Of a DNA stretch of 64,000 nt, positions 1 through 11,745 are shown piece after piece. The stretch is from Chenopodium formosanum (Eukaryota > Streptophyta > Magnoliopsida > Caryophyllales > Amaranthaceae): NCBI GenBank assembly GCA_024500155.1, contig CM044874.1, forward strand, positions 70,789,795 through 70,853,794. The letters run 5' to 3'. The notes under the pieces are model-generated. The model was not told the DNA's origin and ran no database searches. It saw only the letters and a list, made by a program, of their open reading frames with translations. Both the position numbers and the translations under genes were made by a program. How positions within the stretch are numbered: position 1 is the first letter of the stretch; the number at the start of each line of letters is the position of its first letter.

Positions 1-27
1 CGCCGTCTGTGGGGATACTCGTACGTT

Positions 28-2543
28 ATGGCGATAGACGGTCAGACACCTAATCCAGGCGAGGATGGGCATGTAGAGGATATAATCCCTACGATCCGTA
101 CTAGCGATCCTCTGATAGCCACATTTGAAGAAGTTGATGACCCTCCTGTTACCGCTGCCTCTCTTAAGGCCGCGCTTAACAAACTCAGAAAAGAAATTGA
201 AAACAATGGAGCCTCTACCTCTAGGCAGTCGCCCAGGAGAGAGGAACAGAGGGCTCCAAAAAAGACACACAGCAAAGCAGTCCATGCAACGGACGCTGGA
301 AACACTCCCTTTCGAAGGCCGACTGGAAGGTCCCCGAGAGTACCGCGGACTAATTTCTCTGACATGCTGGCGAAAACGCAGTCGGCTGGGGGGAGGGGTA
401 GGCAGCCTCGAAGAGAGGAGCCGTCCAGACGATGGAAGCACGCAAGAGATTACCTTCGGCATAAGCAGCGGGAGCGCGCCGCCTACTCGGACACGACCTC
501 AACCCCAACTATGCCGGATGATTTTTCACATCACTCTCTTTCCCAGCATACCAACACGGCCATCTCCAGTGGAAGTCAGGCAGTCCGCACCCCAACTCCT
601 ATTCCAGTCTTCCATGCTCCAACTCCTATTCCAGCCCAATCACTGCAATATCAACCTCCTCAGGGGTTCAATGGCTTGATGCAGCCGAACCCCCAGGCAT
701 ACGGACAATATGGGCCATACGGGCAGGTGTACGGACAGGCTCCTTACCTGGCTGGACCGTCCGTGCAACCACAACCCATCGACTGGCAGATGCGCCTACT
801 TACTCTGGGAGATAAGCCGCCCCCGTTTTCGCAAGATATCTTAAATGCCCCTCAGCCACCAATGGTGAAGAGTGTACTTGTGGGAGCCTATGATGGCACG
901 GGCAACCCAGAAGAGCACATCACCTCGTACAGGAACCTGATGTACTTGCAAAGCGTAGATGACACTACTTGGTGCAAATGTTTCCCGGCCACTCTGAAAG
1001 GTGTGGTGCAGGATTGGTTCAACAGTTTGTCGGTCGGTTGTATCAATTGTTTTACTACTCTTACTTTGCTGTTCGTGGGAAATTTTTCATACAACATACT
1101 CTTCGAAAGACTAGCCTTAACTTGGCGACAATCGTCCAAGAAAAAAATGAGGGCTTACGCTCGTACGTCCAGCGATTTAACCAAGAAAAAGCCCAAATTC
1201 ATAATATGCCGGACGAAATGGCTTACTCTGAATTTCTCCGGGGATTAAGGCACAATGGTTTTAAATTTGACCTAGTAAGGAAAAAGATTCGGACATACGC
1301 AGGTATTCTGCGGGAAGCCGAAGCTTATATTGAGGCGACAGACTTTTGTTCGCTCACAAAAACAGAAGCGCCGACCAAGGGGGCTGAGAAAAAACCTTCT
1401 CAGCAAGACTCGGCCGACCAAAAGAAGGAAGGAAAAAAAAGAAAGGAAGTCTGGGTGGCTGATGCCCAGCCACAGAAGTCCAAGAAGGTCAAGGTGTACG
1501 AGCCTCGGTTTGAATTCAACAAGAATTGTTATTCTATCTTGATGGAAATCAAGGATAAGTTTGAGTTTGAGAAGACACAGCCGCTGAGAGGCCCGGCTCA
1601 GTATAGGAACAAGAACAAGTATTGTCATTACCACAAGGACGTGGGACATGACACAAACGATTGTATCAACTTGAAGAGACTGCTGGACAAGTTAGCCGAG
1701 AAGGGCATGCTGAATTCATATGTGATGAAGTCCAAATTCACTTACACACGGACAAACAACACGTCCGAGCAAAGGAAGAAGAATGATAAGAACAAAGATA
1801 AAGAAGATGATGGCAACAACACTGATTCAGGCTTTGTGGCCGTGATATCAGGAGGATTTGCCTCAGGCAGTCCCACTATGAAAGAGATCAAGCAGGACGC
1901 CCGGAACCTGGGAAAGGTGATGCAGACGAACTCAGTAAAGGCTGAACCCTTCCCCGAAGTAATCATCAGTGAGGCCGATCGGGGGGAGGTTAAAGCCTTG
2001 CACAATGATCCCATGGTATTCATTATGAAGATATCCAATTTGAAGGTCGGGCGAATATTCATAGACACGGGTAGCGCGGCTGATATCATCAGCCTGGTCG
2101 CCTTGAAAAATCTAAGCTTCCCAGAGGATGCTCTCCAGGATATCACTCACCCGCTGGTCGGATTTGGGGGGAATGTCATCCACCCGGTAGGCCGGATAGA
2201 CTTACCTGTCCGATTTGGGCAAAAAGGGGAAGGAAGGGATATGGTTGTCCGCTTCTTGGTTGTGAAAGAACTGACTGGATATAATGTCATCCTCGGCCGT
2301 CCTACACTGAATGCAGCAAAAGCAGTCATTGTGCCTCACCTAATGCTGCTAAAGTTTGAGAGGACGGACGGAAAAATAGGTACAATCCAAGGAAGTCAGA
2401 AGATGGCAAAGGAATGTAATCAGTTGGCGGTTAAGCCCACAGCGCGCGGACCAAAGTCGTCCGAGCCAAAAGAAGAAGGAACCTCACTCCCAACACACCA
2501 GGTCGGCCAGAAGCGTAAGGCGGCCAAGATAGAGCAAGCATAG
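28..2543 (+). pseudogene. gag and aspartic protease of the Tat element, frameshifted
   Basis: The ATG at 28 opens a Gag polyprotein. A proline/glutamine-rich N-terminal part is followed by the retrotransposon gag domain (about 800-1300), with AYDGTGNPEEH and QDWFNSL visible. The frame changes near 1081-1087, in a run of T, where one base seems to be missing; the homologous reading continues in the frame that runs to 2543. A zinc-knuckle-like CHYHKDVGHDTNDC lies near 1621-1662. The protease active site IDTGSAAD lies near 2059. The frame ends in TAG at 2541-2543, although the same frame continues into reverse transcriptase, so this stop probably breaks one gag-pol polyprotein. Gag would form particles and the protease would cleave the polyprotein. 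Confidence 0.88.
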
Positions 2544-4045
2544 CAGCTAATGACTGTCGGTCGACTAGAAGAGTTACGACCCCAGCAGGCCGGCAGTCAC
2601 CAGGATATAGTGCTTGACCCCGATCAACTAGGTCGGACGGTTAGTGTAGGCACTATAGTTGTGGGTGTGCTTGGGGATGAGTTAATTCAATTATAAAGAG
2701 AGTTCAAAGATGTATTTGCATTTGATGTTGGCGAGATGCTAGGTATAAGCCCTAACCTGGCCGTGCATAAATTGGCTGTAAACCCGGCCGTTAAACCTGT
2801 CCGCCAGAAGAAAAGGAATCATGGAGAAGAAAGGAATCAGGCGGCCGCAGCAAAAGTCAAGAAGCTTCTGGACGCCGGTTTCATTCGACAATGTTATTAC
2901 CTAGAATGGGTGGCCAATGTGGTCCTTGTGAAGAAGCCGAATGGAACTTGGAGAATGTGTGTGGATTACACCGATCTAAACAAGGCATGCCCTAAGGATA
3001 GCTTTCCCCTGCCCAAAATCGACCGTCTGGTTGATTCGACGTCCAGGCATGCCTTGATGAGTTTTATGGACGCATACTCCGGATTCCATCAAATTCCATT
3101 ATGGGAAGAAGACTAGGAGAAAACAGCGTTCGTGACTGAGCAGGGGTTGTATTGTTACAAAGTTATGCCATTCGGCCTTAAGAATGCCCCAGCTACCTTT
3201 CAACGACTTGTTAATACAGTCTTCAGAGATCAGCTCGGCCGGAATATGGAGGCGTACATTGATGACATGATTGTCAAGTCAAAAGAGTCGGCCGACCATT
3301 TGAAGGATCTACGAGAAACTTTCACCGAACTCAGGCGGCATAAGATGATGTTAAATCCAAAGAAATGTGTATTTGGTGTTGAGTCCGGTAAATTTCTCGA
3401 ATTTTTAATTGATCAACGTGGAATTGAGGCCAACCCTGAAAAAATCCAAGCTGTCATGGACATGAAGTCACCAAGGACAATTAAAGAGGTCCAAAGATTG
3501 ACCGGCTGTTTGGCCGCACTTGGTAGATTTCTGTCAAGATCAGGGGATAAGTGCCGCTATTTCTTTCAAACCATAAAGAAGAAAGCCATGTTTGAGTGGA
3601 CAGAGGAGGCCGAGGAAGCATTCGTACAGTTAAAAGGCCATCTACATACATTGCCTCGGCTTGTCAGTCCACTTAAGAGCGAGAAGCTATTTATCTATCT
3701 TGTCATCTCAAAACACCCCTTAAGTGCCGTCCTACTTGCTGAACGGGACGGCCGCCAGATCCCTGTCTACTTTATTAGCCACGTACTTCATAACGCCGAG
3801 CTAAGGTATCCCCCTATTGAAAAATTTGGCTTGGCATTATACATGGCATCGAAAAAGCTGCGGCCATACTTCTTGGCACATTCAATTGTGGTCTACACAG
3901 ACCAACCTCTGAAGATGCCATTTACAACTTTACAGGCAAGCGGCCGTATGCTTAAATGGGCCTTGGAAATGAGAGGTTTTGACATTGCATTTGAGCCAAG
4001 AAAAGCAATTAAGGGGCAAACCTTTGCTGATATTTTAGTTGAAAT
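2544..4045 (+). pseudogene. Reverse transcriptase and first RNase H of the Tat element
   Basis: This continues in the frame of the protease. TAA at 2694-2696 and TAG at 3114-3116 interrupt it. Reverse transcriptase motifs are clear: FKDVFAF near 2703, WRMCVDYTDLNKACPKD near 2950, FMDAYSGFHQIP near 3065, MPFGLKNAPATFQ near 3168, and the catalytic YIDD near 3256. The connection and Gypsy RNase H follow (3590-3960), with VYFISHVLHNAELRY and VVYTDQPLK. The first RNase H aspartate seems replaced (IYLVISKH), as is usual in Tat elements, where this RNase H is degenerate. Reading stops at 4045 because the nested Copia element begins there; the reading on to 4085 is the LTR of the insert. Confidence 0.93.
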
Positions 4046-4605
4046 TGAAAGGAATGGTGTCCTTCGAACAAGTGTATTATTCTGATAGCGGGTTCAGAAT
4101 TATTAGAAAGCTAATATATTCAGCAAGGTCAAGTGATCGGAATGCCTGGGTGGAGGCCGCTTCCGATCAGTAATATTAATATAATTAATATTACAGCTTA
4201 ATCTTGACTGAACCCTTCGGGTCACACCCAAGCAAATATATGCGAACCAACTCGACGAATTAATTCGGAAGAAATTAATTCGTCGCCCGAGTGTTAAATA
4301 ATTAGACATCGGTAATTCGAGCTTAGAGCGTCGAAACCGATTGTCGGAAGTCGAGTCTAAATAATAAAAGACGAGACGCGCAAAATAATAATAAATCAAC
4401 AATATTCCCGAAAGTACCCCTAGCATCGGAGTGCCCCGAGCATCCGAATGCTAAGGGCAAGACGAGCCGGCGCACCGTGCTGCAGCCACGGCCAGCCGCG
4501 GCTAGGCACAGCAGCAGCCGCGCCGCGCCACGGCAGCAGCCGCAGCCGCACCACAGCAGCAGCAGGTGCGGGCTGGGCTCGGGCCAGGTGCGGGCTGGGC
4601 TTGGC
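4046..4605 (+). repeat. Truncated 5' LTR of the nested Copia-like element
   Basis: Nearly identical to 10548-11095 of the 3' LTR, then it diverges abruptly at about 4606. The last roughly 630 bases of the LTR, including the TATA box, and the primer-binding site are therefore missing. It contains a GC-rich stretch (4440-4605) of CAGCAGC and GGTGCGGGCTGG short repeats, in sharp contrast to the AT-rich surroundings; this gives false reading frames on the minus strand. Confidence 0.88.
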
Positions 4606-7600
4606 AAATTAATTTTGTTTATTTTAATTAAAATTTTGGGAGGCTAGGCCTCGGTTTTGAGCGGCATTGGCAAAATTTCATTTTGACAAGTTTGGGTGCT
4701 ACCGACTTAATTAATTAGATTAATTAAGGAAATGCGGAATTTAGTGGGAGCTTCAATTATTAATGACGTAAATTATATAATCGGTTAAACAACTTTGACT
4801 AGTTTTAATTAGGCGTGTTAATCGGATTAACCACCTAGAATAGTTACTAGTGCGCGCGTTGTTTAAATGCATTTTATTTTGTTTTAATTTGTAAATTGCA
4901 TGGGCCATTCACAAATAGTGAATGGATGAATGGAATACATATATTCTCTCTCACAGGTTTTATGAAATGGCAACTAGTGGGACTCGATTAGGATAGAAAA
5001 TACGGACTACGTGCCGTTATGTATTTTTGTAAATCTAAATACGGTCTACGCACCGTTAAGTATTTTTGTACTTTATTATTTAGATCATTCCTAGTTGTAG
5101 ACACTAGTTTTTGCATAGTTTGGTGAAGTCTTGAAGACGGCGTATCTTGGAAGACAAAGCCTTGAATTGCAAATGAAGACCTTTTGAAGATATGAAAATC
5201 TCAAGGGGTCATGCTAGTTGCCAATATGCATCTATAATTTCGCTTTATATTTTATGCTTATATATATGTGAATTATTCGTTAGATGCATGCTTAGGCTTT
5301 CTTGATGTTGCGATGATTAGTTAAGTTCACTTAAATCAACCATCATAGAAATCCTAGGTCCCTAATAATATTGAGTCAAACTTGCCTTTCCAAAACAACA
5401 CTTACTAACCGAACGAGAGTGATGGTAGGCTACGCCAAAGCGAGGTGCCATCACTTCTCCAAGGGGCATAAGGCACACCGGGTGTGCACGTTGGTTTTGG
5501 TTTAACTCATCGGTATGAGTGAGGAGTCCTCACATACCGTGGCAAAATAGATACATCGTCAAAGATGCATTAGATGCGACGATTGTCTAACCAAGAGTGG
5601 CTTAGAGCCATTAGCAAGGCAATGCTTACCCTAGAAGATTGAGTTTTTAAGACAAGCCAAAAGCATGCTTAACCACTCTTTGTTTCTTCGGATCTTGGAA
5701 TCGCCTTATTTTCGCCAAATAGGGACAATTATTATGCGTAAATAAGACGTTTAATATGATTGAAGTTTGCATGAATGCTATTAAATTTCAAACTTATTAT
5801 GTTCTTGATAAATGGTTATACTTAGCACTTATATTTATAGTATTCTAAATCAAATAATATTGTTTCCATGATTGGTAAAGGAAATCCTTGAGAATAGTTC
5901 TCAAAGAAAGGAAAAACATTTCTAAAATACAATTCTCATAAATGACTTTTATAATTAAGTCCGAAAGGACGGTTAGACATCATGTATTCAAAATACTAGG
6001 TAGTTTTGATAAAACATGAGGTATTGAGTTGCAAACTCAAGATTGTCAATGTTTGACAACCAACGTATCTTTTCGCATCACAATTGAGTAGGACTCATTG
6101 ATGTAGTAATTCGAGTAAGAATTAATGGAAAAGATGGAACTTTGTTTTACGGCGCACTAGGTGCTTGATTATGCCTAACAAAGTATAAGAGTCAAGGTAC
6201 TTAAAGAAATGATTCTTAAAGTAAGATTATGAGATATTGTATGATAAGAAATATAGGAAAGAAGGAACGAATAAAAGAAATTAGATTTCCTTTCAACTCA
6301 TGAGTTCATGTTATTGTATTTTACTTAGCAATTCGTTATCTTCACAAGTATAGGATACTGCTTGAGTGTTCCACTATGATAGTGACCTCAAACTATTGAA
6401 GTTAAGCTAAGTTATCGACTTACAATCTTAGAATGAAGCAAGAAGAGCTACATCAGTTGTAAGATCGTATGTTTTGTTTAAAGACCTTTTAAGCCAAAGG
6501 CTGGAACAAGTAATGGTTATTATGTTCCATAATCAGCAACTGATCCGTTTACACACGGAAAGACTCACATTCAAAGTAATGAGCAATAGTTGCGAGATTT
6601 ATTTGAATGGGATGGTTATCCAAGCGTTGAGTTAAGAATGCTTGATTATAAACAAACATTTCTCTAACATGATAAACTCACTAAGTTCAAGTCATGGGCT
6701 TGATTTGCGTTCCAAACATCTTTAGCAATGTCACATCGACAAGAACGTACTCAAGGCTCTATTAAATAGGCTCTTGATAGTTGCTTGAATTGGAATCGTT
6801 CTAAGACAAGAAAGTCTTACTTGTTGAAACCGACAAAGCAGAGAGCTATTGTTCTTGGTATAGACAGTTGACTCCGAAGGCTAAAGAGGATTCAATTACT
6901 TCAACGTTTCACAAAGAATTTGAAAGGATATGGCTATATTCATCAAATGTGAACAAACTTGACTTGAGTAGCTCAAGAGTTCAGTGAAGTACAGAATCGA
7001 CTTGGCAAGATATCAAAATGTCTAGATTAGATCGAGCGATGTTTGCTTGAGCCAAGCGTGACTATCTCAAAGTTAAGAATGGAAATTTTCATAAATAACT
7101 CCACAAAGAACATGGTGTGTCTTCACGGAGACCTCGGTGTCATTTGAAAATGACTCGAACAATGATGGTTCACAACCCTTCCTATAAAGTTCTTAAAGAT
7201 TTGCACAAATGACTAATGTTACACTAAACAATGTGTCGAAGCTAAGAAAGGACGTCATATTCAGTTATGGATAGAATTAACTTCTAAAAGTCTTTTCAAG
7301 TATATGTCTAAGGCTCTTAGTCTCAGTGGGAGTTCACTAGCTCAGTGGGAGCAAAGTGGCTCAGTGGGAGCTAGGTGACTCAGTGGGAGCTGAATGGCTC
7401 AATAAAGACTAAGATAGCTCAAGTAGGAGCTAACTGTTTGTTTCACAACGAACTTTTACCCAAAGACAATATACATGTCTCTTTGTAAGCATTCAAGTAA
7501 GACTACGGGTATTACCTCCACATCCCAATTGAGAACAAAAAAAAATAAAAAATTGTTTGTTGCTCTAAGTAGTGTCTTTCTGGAAAGTAACACGTTTTCA

Positions 7601-8134
7601 AAACGACAAGTGGGAGGAAAATGAACTCGATGACCATCGATCTTAGCAACAAACTAGAACTGAGAATCTTAGAAGACCTTAAAGGACTTCGTGATAATGC
7701 TTGATTAAGAATACTCAAAAGGAATTTACAAGTGCCTTAAAAGAGAATTCATTACTCACAAAACATTAAAGATGTTGGAGTAAGATCAACATAATAAAAG
7801 GGCTTTGAAAGCGCCTTAAAACTCAGTGTTTGATGCAATTGCCCCGTATAGGTATATAATTCACCAAAGGCTTGGATTGAATCCTATAAATTTTCTATTA
7901 AGTTAGAAACAAACCTAAGACTTACAAGCATACTACTTACTATTAGATAGTAAAGGAATAATGTCTTGTAAGATAGCTACGACAAATCCAAATTCCGAAT
8001 AATGGTTAAAAGCCATGAAAATCCGAAATAGACTCCATGTTTGAAAATCATGTTTGAAACTTGATTAATTTGCATGAAAGGTGAAAGACCCATCGATTGC
8101 AAATAAGTTTTCAAGGAGAAAACTAACAAATGTG
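4606..8134. other. Non-coding interior of the nested element
   Basis: I see no open frame and no clear gag or integrase domain across these 3.5 kb. The text is AT-rich with scattered GTGGGAG-type words. It may be leader plus gag and integrase sequence decayed beyond recognition by eye. It begins where the left LTR breaks off, so no primer-binding site can be placed. Confidence 0.6.
7321..7400 (+). repeat. Short tandem repeat with CTCAGTGGGAGC
   Basis: Five diverged units of about 18 bases, most carrying GCTCAGTGGGAG, in the interior of the nested element. The same GTGGGAG word appears at 8510, 9466 and in the polypurine tract at 10539, so the array may have grown from a polypurine-like seed. 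No coding role is visible. Confidence 0.7.
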
Positions 8135-9120
8135 GAAATGTATATGCATACATAGCTAGATTGGTTGTAAAGGATATAATTAATATCAAAGAGTTGATTT
8201 TAAAATCCCATTCACCAATCGGAATGCTCAAGTCTTTTCGTGATTGATCTAGCAAAGTTGCACATATGAAATATGGCAAAATAGATACAAAAACCGCCTA
8301 TCCAAAATAGGATTTTGGAAGTGAGTATGGAATAGTCGAAGGGTTTTGAAAATCTAAATAATGCTATATTTGAAAGCAAGCACATGGAATCCGTCATGGG
8401 ATTAAAGGAAGCATTGCATGAAGGAATTGGAACGTGTTTTCTTATAAAGTTAATAAGAGGATTGACTTATGGAGAAACATAAAAAATTTTGATGAACAAG
8501 AAGTTTAGTGGGAGCAAAAGTAATGGTCCTACAAGAAGTTTACGAACTCTATTGTGAAACAACCATCAAATGCTAAATGTTTAGATTTGAAAGTATTTTC
8601 GACAATGGACCGAGCTAAAGACGATACTTAGTACATGTTGGGAATTAAGTTCTATGGTATAGACTTAATTAAATGTTTAAATGAGTAAAAGAAATTACCA
8701 TGTTAAACATGAAAGACTTTGAAAGGCTTTCGACCTATATGTATGAAGCTAAGTAAATGTTTGAACTAAGTATAAGCTAGGCTAAGTACTAAATCAAACA
8801 AGAAAGACTCTAGTAAGAGACTTTCAATCATATCATACAGCGAACAATTTGGCAAGACTCAGTGTAACTGTATGAGCTAAATGTTACATGGATGGAATAA
8901 AATTGAGAATAATTCTAGAATTAAATCCATCATGTAAAGCTATGATATGGAATCGTCAGATGACTTAAATGCTTAGAGCAAGTGAAGTACGTATATAATA
9001 CCAATCGACATTAATCTAAGTCATTAGATTATAGTCAAGAACATCCAAAGAACTTAGATAAGTAATTGGATGAGTTCTTGACGCATGGAAACAAATATAA
9101 TTTGAGTTTTGATGTTGCAA
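8135..9120 (+). pseudogene. Remnants of Copia reverse transcriptase / RNase H
   Basis: No frame is open. Across shifting frames, short stretches in the Copia order can be read: ARLVVK at about 8157, then MLKS at about 8226, EIWQ-like and KTAY-like words at 8268-8310, and a weak match to the SIYGLK region at about 8360. Further on, near 9036-9090, bases resemble the VKNI-type region near the end of pol. Stops and indels occur every few codons. The order and the plus strand agree with the LTR and polypurine-tract orientation. This assigns the insert to Copia rather than Gypsy; the match is by eye and moderate. Confidence 0.55.
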
Positions 9121-10547
9121 GCACAAACCTTAAAAAGGATTAGATCCTTAGCAAGGAAGTCATTTATAAGCACGAGGCAAGAAGCGTTGTGGCTTGAGAA
9201 TGGTAACATGGATGTGCATCCATATATGATGTGTGGGAATCTAAGGAAAATTTCCATGATCACAAGTGATTAGGGTATCCCAAACCGTTGTGAGTCGCTT
9301 GGAGTAAAACCCAAGCAAGGCATCATCAGGGAGTCTACTAAAATATATGTTGAGAATATTGTTGCCTTAAAGGAAATAATAAGGAAAGATGTTAAATGGA
9401 AAAGTTCGTTGTTGAACGTTGATGATTGTAGGTTGTCAAGTAGAAGGTCTCGAATCATAAAAATAAGTGGGAGCCATTGCTTGGACAATAAATCCTGAAT
9501 CACATGTAATCCATTAACACTCTCAAAATTTTATCATCTTATTATGGAAATGGTGGATAATGAAGATGCAAAGGTTTGCAAAGTAATTATAACTAAACCT
9601 ATGCAATAAGTGAACGACAACATTCATAATTGCATGAAATAAATCAAGCATATCAAATATGGGTGTGATTTCTATTAATGTTTTATGAAGAGTATTACTC
9701 TTTAAACATTTGGGAAAAACCATTTATCATAAGATGAAACATTGTGAAGTTTCATAGTGGATTAAAATATTTCTAAATATTCCACAAAACTATTTAATTG
9801 TGGTTTAGAATTAAATAATGAGTCCATTCGATTTTAATAAATATTCAAAATAGGGTATCAAGTCAATGGCTTGGATAAAGAAACACCTATTAAGTGAACA
9901 TTGAATATTTTAATCGAAAATTATCCCTAATCAAGGTCATATTTTGTGGACGATTGATGACCATCAGAGATTAGTGTGTAGTATGATTTGTAGCACCGTT
10001 TCTTGTGCTATGAGGATATAAATCATTTGCACTGGTATTGGTTTAGAACCATAGTGGATCGACCTATGAGGATACTTTAAGAGATTTAAAATCGTCATAA
10101 GTATTTTCTCATTATTACTATCGGAACTCTTTTCCTTTGACCATGAGTAGTGGGAGATCTCTTGTTTGAGTACTGGTCCGCTTTGGTATCCGCCAAACGT
10201 TCGCCGTAACTGGGGATTATAAAGACAGATATTGGGCGGGTGAGTCCTCTTAGTAAGAGAAGCTACATTACAAGACTGGAAATGTCCCCCTACTAACAAT
10301 AGGGAACATGTCTTGTTGTTAACAAGGCCTCTCGAAGAGCGAGACTGTGAAAAATGCATGGCCGTGCTCAGATGGATTTTAGAAATCATCTGCTTATTGA
10401 CAGTCAAACTCGGATTTCGAGAAACACTTCTGGAGGTAACAGAGATGACTAGTAATTTTACTATGTAGTTCATGAAGAGACATGAAGAGACATAGGATAA
10501 GGGCTATACACTAAATGCACACTTGTCCGGAAGGACAAGTGGGAGAT

Positions 10548-11740
10548 TGAAAGGAATGGTGTCCTTCGAACAAGTGTATTATTCTGATAGCGGGTTCAGA
10601 ATCATTAGAAAGCTAATATATTCAGCAAGGTCAAGTGATCGGAATGCCTAGGTGGAGGCCGCTTCCGATCAGTAATATTAATATAATTAATATTACAGCT
10701 TAATCTTGACTGAACCCTTCGGGTCACACCCAAGCAAATATATGCGAACCAACTCGACGAATTAATTTGGAAGAAATTAATTCGTCGCCCGAGTGTTAAA
10801 TAATTAGACATCGGTAATTCGAGCTTAGAGCGTCGAAACCGATCGTCGGAAGTCGAGTCTAAATAATAAAAGACAAGACGCGCAAAATAATAATAAATCA
10901 ACAATATTCCCGAAAATACCCCTAACATCGGAGTGCCCCGAGCATCCGAATGCTAAGGGCAAGACGAGCCGGCGCACCGTGCTGCAGCCGCGGCTAGGCA
11001 CAGCAGCAGCCGCGCCGCGCCACGGCAGCAGCCGCGCCATAGCAGCAGCTGGTGCGGGCTGGGTGCGGGCCAGGTGCGGGCTGGGCTCGGGCTTGGCTCG
11101 TGGCTTGGCTCGGGCCATAGGGCCGTGAATAAGGGGAAGGTTGGAATATGGGAGCAAATGGTTTGCCATGTGGCACAAGGTGAGGGAGAGAGTGGGGAGC
11201 AAGTTTGGTCCCCATCTCCAAGTGGTCCTCACCTACTCTCTCATGTATGCTTGACACTTGTTGATTTATTACTAGTTTGCTTAATAATTTTATTTTAGCT
11301 TTAAAATAAAATGAGAAAATCTCATTGTCCCACATTGATGGGAGAGATTTTCATACTCCCATCATTCCCTATAAATACCCAACTTTGGGCATTGGAAATG
11401 ATGCTTGAGTGGGAGTTAAATAGAGCATTCCATAATATTGGAAAAACTCTTAAACTCATATAACACTCGGGTTTTGGTCGGACCTCGCTAACCCCCAGGT
11501 AGTAGACCTTAAAGTTGTGTTCGCCTTTTTGTGGGTGGATACCGTCGGAGGCGCGGCGCTTGACGTGCTCGTAGCTTTCAAGTAAGAGCCCCGGTTTTTG
11601 GGCGAAGCTCGCTTCGAGGGTAAGATTCGTTATCTTTTCTTTGTGTTTATTTATTTATGCTTTATGATTTTAATTATTGCGAGCGATTCCTTGGGTCGGG
11701 GTTTGTTTCCGCGGTGAGTCGGACTCACCAAACCCTAACA
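10548..11740 (+). repeat. 3' LTR of the nested Copia-like element
   Basis: 1193 bases, beginning TGAAAGG and ending CTAACA, directly after the polypurine tract and directly before the GAAAT target duplication. The first 548 bases match the 5' copy. The remaining part holds a TATAAATA box at 11370-11377 and a pyrimidine-rich leader. It ends inside sequence that can be misread as the start of the downstream RNase H frame. Confidence 0.92.
11370..11377 (+). promoter_or_regulatory. TATA box in the nested element's 3' LTR
   Basis: TATAAATA in the right half of the LTR, about 370 bases before its end, in the expected U3/R arrangement. The left LTR has lost this part, so element transcription from the proper start is unlikely; the right copy could drive transcription rightward into the Tat pol remainder. 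Confidence 0.6.
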
Positions 11741-11745
11741 GAAAT

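Larger units (their letters stand above)
4046..11740 (+). mobile_element. Nested Copia-like LTR retrotransposon, decayed, TSD GAAAT
   Basis: The insert begins TGAAAGG and ends CCTAACA. It is flanked by GAAAT at 4041-4045 and again at 11741-11745, a perfect 5-bp target duplication. The 3' LTR (10548-11740) is complete. The 5' LTR keeps only about its first 560 bases. The tract before the 3' LTR, GTGGGAGAT at 10539-10547, is a typical polypurine tract. The 5.9 kb interior has no open gag or pol, but frame-broken reverse-transcriptase-like stretches occur at 8135-8420. Joining the two flanks restores continuity of the Tat pol gene, which proves the nesting order. Confidence 0.95.

Noticed and set aside
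9964..10473. 169-codon minus-strand frame in the nested element
   Set aside because: No recognisable domain, antisense to the decayed Copia pol, no splice or promoter context; probably chance.
10605..11335. Minus-strand frames across the nested LTR (also 4103-4607)
   Set aside because: They occur in both LTR copies, arise from the GC-rich CAGCAGC/GGTGCGGG stretch, and have no domain.
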